NCBI GenBank assembly: GCA_963791145.1
Contig: CAWBRT010000011.1
Location: 186,001-250,000 of the forward strand
From: CAWBRT01 sp963791145
Lineage (GTDB): Bacteria; Acidobacteriota; Terriglobia; Terriglobales; Acidobacteriaceae
Direction: 5' to 3'
Length of the DNA stretch: 64,000 nt
Shown here: positions 61,257 to 64,000 of the stretch, piece after piece
Position numbering within the stretch: position 1 is the stretch's first letter
Layout of the letters: each line of letters starts with the position of its first letter
Notes under the pieces: generated by a model
What the model was told of the DNA's origin: nothing
Databases searched by the model: none
Seen by the model: the letters and a program-made list of their open reading frames with translations, nothing else
Position numbers and translations under genes: made by a program

Positions 61257-61692
61257 AAGTGACGTTAGGGATCGGGAAGGCGCCCTCCGCTGCGTATCCC
61301 TATTCTCCCGAAAGAAACGTCGTCCCGAAGAGCGAAGCGGAGTGGAGGGATCTTGCGTTTTGGCTATTAATGCAACGCAAGATTCCTCGACTCGCGCCGT
61401 AAGGATGGCGCTCGCTCGGAATGACGTTCATCTTAACTGGCCGGCTCACGCCAAACGAACTTGAGCTGAACTCCCACCTGATTCACTCGACTCTCTTGAC
61501 CGCCGTTTTTACCCCGCACTTCCGTGACAACTCCGGATTCACGATAGGATGCTCAAGCCTTCCCTGCAGCCGCAATCACTGCGGGGAAGGAGAGTTCTCG
61601 CCAACCTCTGCTCCGCTTCGTATACTGAGGGGAGCAAAATCGTACTGATAACACGATCCGCGTGAGCGCCATTAAGAGGAGGTTTTCCGTCC
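61257..61692. other. Intergenic region with a dispersed-repeat hairpin
   Basis: There is no gene. A perfect 10-bp stem ATCTTGCGTT (61350-61359) / AACGCAAGAT (61374-61383) sits inside a segment (about 61310-61425) with the GAGCGAAGCGG...CTCGGAATGAC look of dispersed repeats. AGAGGAGG near 61676 serves the next gene. Confidence 0.5.
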
Positions 61693-62577
61693 ATGGACAA
61701 CAAGACACGAGCCAAAGAGCTGGTCGCCGGCAGCATTGATTTCCATATCCATACCGGCCCGGACGTTTTTCCGCGCCTGGTAACCGACATTGAGGCCGCT
61801 CAGCAGGCCAAGGACGCCGGGATGAAGGGCATCCTGCTGAAGAACCACGTCACCTGCACCGCCGACCGTGCGCAGATCGCCAGCCAGGTCGTGGGCTTTC
61901 CCGTTTTCGGCGGAGTGGCGCTGAACCTGCCGGTAGGCGGCGTGAATCCGCAGGCGGTGGAGATGGCCCTGCGCATGGGCGCCAAAGAAGTCTGGATGCC
62001 CACCATCCACGCCGAGCACTACCTGGGCGAGGTGGACAACGTACCGATGTTCGCCAAGCTGCTCAAGTCGGGCATCAAGGGCATCAACCTGCTGAATGCC
62101 GAAGGCAAGCTGAAATACGAGGTGATGGAGTGCCTGGCGCTCATCGCGCAGCATGATGCGATCCTGGCCACCGGCCACATCTCCATTCCCGAGGCCATGG
62201 CGCTGGTGCCGGAAGCCAAGAAAGTTGGCGTCAAGAAGATTGTCGTCACCCACCCGGTCTCGCCCATGGAGAACTACTCGGTAGCCGACATGAAGCGGAT
62301 CCTGGAATTGGGGGCCACCATGCTGGAGCACGTGGTCAACGACATCACGCACCAGATGAAGAAGCCCATTCCGCCGTCGCGCATCGCCGAGGCCATCAAG
62401 CAGGTCGGCGCCGAGCACACCATCATGAGCACCGACAGCGGCCAGGTCATCAACCCCGCGCCCGTCTGCTCGATGGAGAATTTCATCCGCGAAATGCTCG
62501 ACCAGGGGATTCCGGAGAAGGACATTCTTGTTATGACCCGGAAGAATCCGGGCGAAATTCTTGGGATACAGGCGTAG
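61693..62577 (+). CDS. DUF6282 family protein
   Basis: This 294-residue TIM-barrel-like protein has metal-ligand patterns: IDFHIHTGPD near the N-terminus (HxH), ILATGHISIPEA, VVTHPV and a late MSTDSGQV. It is related to amidohydrolases/PHP-like enzymes, and DUF6282 has no proven reaction. The following gene is a 3-hydroxyisobutyrate dehydrogenase-like oxidoreductase, 145 bp away on the same strand; a joint catabolic role is possible. AGGAGG is about ten bases before ATG. Confidence 0.85.
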   Translation: MDNKTRAKELVAGSIDFHIHTGPDVFPRLVTDIEAAQQAKDAGMKGILLKNHVTCTADRAQIASQVVGFPVFGGVALNLPVGGVNPQAVEMALRMGAKEVWMPTIHAEHYLGEVDNVPMFAKLLKSGIKGINLLNAEGKLKYEVMECLALIAQHDAILATGHISIPEAMALVPEAKKVGVKKIVVTHPVSPMENYSVADMKRILELGATMLEHVVNDITHQMKKPIPPSRIAEAIKQVGAEHTIMSTDSGQVINPAPVCSMENFIREMLDQGIPEKDILVMTRKNPGEILGIQA

Positions 62578-62712
62578 AAGATTTCAGATTGAAGATTGCA
62601 GATTGAAGATTGAAGATTGAAGATTGAAGATTGATGAAACCTTGAAACCTCTGAAACTTTGAAACGTTTCGAGGTTTCAGGGTTTCAAAGTTTCCGGAAA
62701 CAGTCTGAATTG
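62578..62712. repeat. GATTGAA heptads and palindromic TTGAAAC repeats
   Basis: About 62582-62634 holds seven GATTGAA units. About 62637-62664 (GAAACCTTGAAACC...) and 62664-62693 (GTTTCGAGGTTTCAGGG...) form a palindromic pair of 8-nt units. Confidence 0.65.
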
Positions 62713-62721
62713 GAGCGGAAA

Positions 62722-63636
62722 ATGAAGATCGGATTTGTCGGTTTAGGACAGATGGGCAAGCACATGGCGATGAACATGCTCAAGAGCGGGGCCGAGCTCA
62801 TCGTCAACGACGTCAGGACGGATTCGTTTCCCGAATTCGAGAAAAAGGGAGTGAAGGCCACCACCAAGCTGGCCGAGCTCGCCGGGGCGGACATGATTTT
62901 TCTTAGCCTGCCGAGCAGCGAGATCGTGGAGGGCGTGCTGCTGGGCGACAAAGGGCTTCTCGACAAGCTCAAGGCCGGGAAAATGGTGGTCGACCTGAGC
63001 ACCATCACCTACGCCAGCACCATGAAGATCGCCCAGCTGGCGGAGGCGCGCGGGGTCGCCTTTCTCGATGCTCCGGTCTCGGGCATGGAGGCACGCGCCA
63101 AAGAAGGGACTCTGACCGTCATGTGTGGCGGCAAGAGCGAGACGCTCGATGCGGTGATGCCGTACCTGAAGTGCATCGGCAACAAGATTCTGCACATGGG
63201 GGCGGCAGGCGCCGGCCAGCTCACCAAGCTGATCAACCAGCTGCTGTTCGATATCAACGCCGCCGCCCTGGCGGAGATTCTTCCCATGTCGGTGAAGATG
63301 GGTCTCGATCCGGAGAAGGTCGGCGAAGTCGTCAACAGCGGCACCGGCAGAAGCTACGCCTCCGAGTTCTTCCTGCCGCGCATTCTCAAGAACAGCTTCG
63401 TCGACGGCTACCCCATGAAGCACGCCTATAAAGACCTGGTAAGCGGTGCGGAGATCGGCGCCCAACTTTGCATTCCCATGCCGGTTCTGGCGGCGGCTAC
63501 GGCCACCTACCAGGCCGCATTGCTGAAGGGCTATGGCGCGCAGGACAAGGGCGCCATGATCCGCGTCTTCGAAGAGCTGCTGGGAGTCCAGTACCGGGCG
63601 GGCGCAGAAAAGTCGGGGGCGGCCTCGTCGGATTGA
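62722..63636 (+). CDS. 3-Hydroxyisobutyrate dehydrogenase-like oxidoreductase
   Basis: This 304-residue beta-hydroxyacid dehydrogenase has an N-terminal Rossmann motif (IGFVGLGQMGKHMAMNML), substrate motif FLDAPVSGMEARAKEGTL and catalytic Lys region GAGQLTKLINQLLFDIN, with LVSGAEIG near the end. Substrates in this family include 3-hydroxyisobutyrate and tartronate semialdehyde. The start at 62722 follows GGAG and the standard MKIGFVG; the ORF upstream to 62659 is translated repeat. Confidence 0.9.
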   Translation: MKIGFVGLGQMGKHMAMNMLKSGAELIVNDVRTDSFPEFEKKGVKATTKLAELAGADMIFLSLPSSEIVEGVLLGDKGLLDKLKAGKMVVDLSTITYASTMKIAQLAEARGVAFLDAPVSGMEARAKEGTLTVMCGGKSETLDAVMPYLKCIGNKILHMGAAGAGQLTKLINQLLFDINAAALAEILPMSVKMGLDPEKVGEVVNSGTGRSYASEFFLPRILKNSFVDGYPMKHAYKDLVSGAEIGAQLCIPMPVLAAATATYQAALLKGYGAQDKGAMIRVFEELLGVQYRAGAEKSGAASSD

Positions 63637-63735
63637 GTTGCTTTGACGCTCCCGGCCAACTGCCCCATCGCCAAAACTGGGCGAAAGGGGCAGCCGTCCG
63701 CCCGGTCTTCAACCGGCATTAACCCCGGTGAGGCT

Positions 63736-63999
63736 TCATCCCAAGACACTCCACTTCCGCCATGTGCCCCCGCACTGGTGGTCGGGACTTGACATTCCTT
63801 GGTAGCCAGGGCACTTGGGATTATTGCACCAGCCGAGACCAGTGATAGTGATGGTTTTGCCATCTTTCGAGACGCGGCGTGGCCCGCCCCAGAAGTCGCA
63901 GGTACCGCAGTGCCCTTTTACCGAGGCATTCATTATGTAGCCGTCACTTCCTCCGTGACCCATCATCATTTCATGATGATGCTCCTCCGCGGCTGCATT
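63736..63999 (-). CDS. Cys-rich small protein with His/Met-rich segment (partial)
   Basis: The frame is open to the right edge, so the N-terminus is outside. Visible residues include EEHHHEMMMGHGG and a Cys set in HCGTCDFWGG, GLGWCNNPKCPG and HQCGGTWRKW. The spacing recalls high-potential iron-sulfur proteins or other small Cys-rich metal proteins, but no family is certain. An internal ATG at 63969 could also start a 77-residue form. Confidence 0.55.
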   Translation of the reverse strand, partial: NAAAEEHHHEMMMGHGGSDGYIMNASVKGHCGTCDFWGGPRRVSKDGKTITITGLGWCNNPKCPGYQGMSSPDHQCGGTWRKWSVLG

Positions 64000-64000
64000 A

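Overview
The window looks like a chromosomal contig from an acidobacterium of the Terriglobia (Acidobacteriia) type. The basis is high G+C, a SMC of about 1,300 residues with an Ala-rich insert, a gamma/alpha-fused 2-oxoacid:ferredoxin oxidoreductase, HemQ, a DUF6282 protein and a MgtE_N/CBS protein beside a NRAMP transporter. No rRNA or species marker is present, so this assignment is inference.

Bases 1-29,700 are ordinary chromosome: an SDR reductase, YtxH-type envelope proteins, the sulfur-relay pair mnmA/iscS, ruvC, korAB, a NRAMP-MgtE_N/CBS pair, a STAS protein, the dnaX-ybaB-recR recombination and replication cluster, prmC, an osmoprotectant-type ABC operon whose ATPase gene is only a relic, a B12-binding radical SAM protein and smc. 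Four genes here (NRAMP, HAD hydrolase, radical SAM, smc) carry frameshifts. Six of the seven are consistent with one extra C or G in a C/G run, so most are probably sequence errors rather than real gene loss.

At 32,719 lies tRNA-Asp(GUC). Its 3' part is repeated exactly (51 bp) at 45,803-45,853. The 13.1 kb between the repeats is an integrative element. It carries a tyrosine recombinase whose last codons lie inside the tRNA, a divergent regulator/excisionase-like switch with a 16-bp palindrome, a DUF3987 replication-type protein, one IS5-group and one IS21-family insertion, and cargo. The cargo includes a three-gene operon (HEPN-like protein, four-helix membrane protein, class III cyclase-like protein), an S1/P1-type secreted nuclease, two small exported proteins, an HNH endonuclease and a Lys/Arg-rich protein. 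The IS5-group element has split the recombinase at codon 65; removing it with one CTAG copy restores a 434-codon frame. The presumed original tRNA-Asp terminator now lies beyond the distal repeat.

Bases 46,000-64,000 return to ordinary chromosome: PilZ, DUF438/hemerythrin, an Ldh-family dehydrogenase, a BASS-type transporter, a CPA2 antiporter, acuI, an OFA-type MFS transporter with a FadR-type regulator, M3 peptidase, endonuclease III, hemQ, a DUF6282 protein and a 3-hydroxyisobutyrate dehydrogenase-like enzyme. A 1-kb non-coding stretch (56,031-57,080) contains a degenerate 16-nt tandem array of at least 13 units. Outside the island, about ten intergenic spaces carry degenerate 7-8-nt tandem repeats, mostly as inverted pairs.
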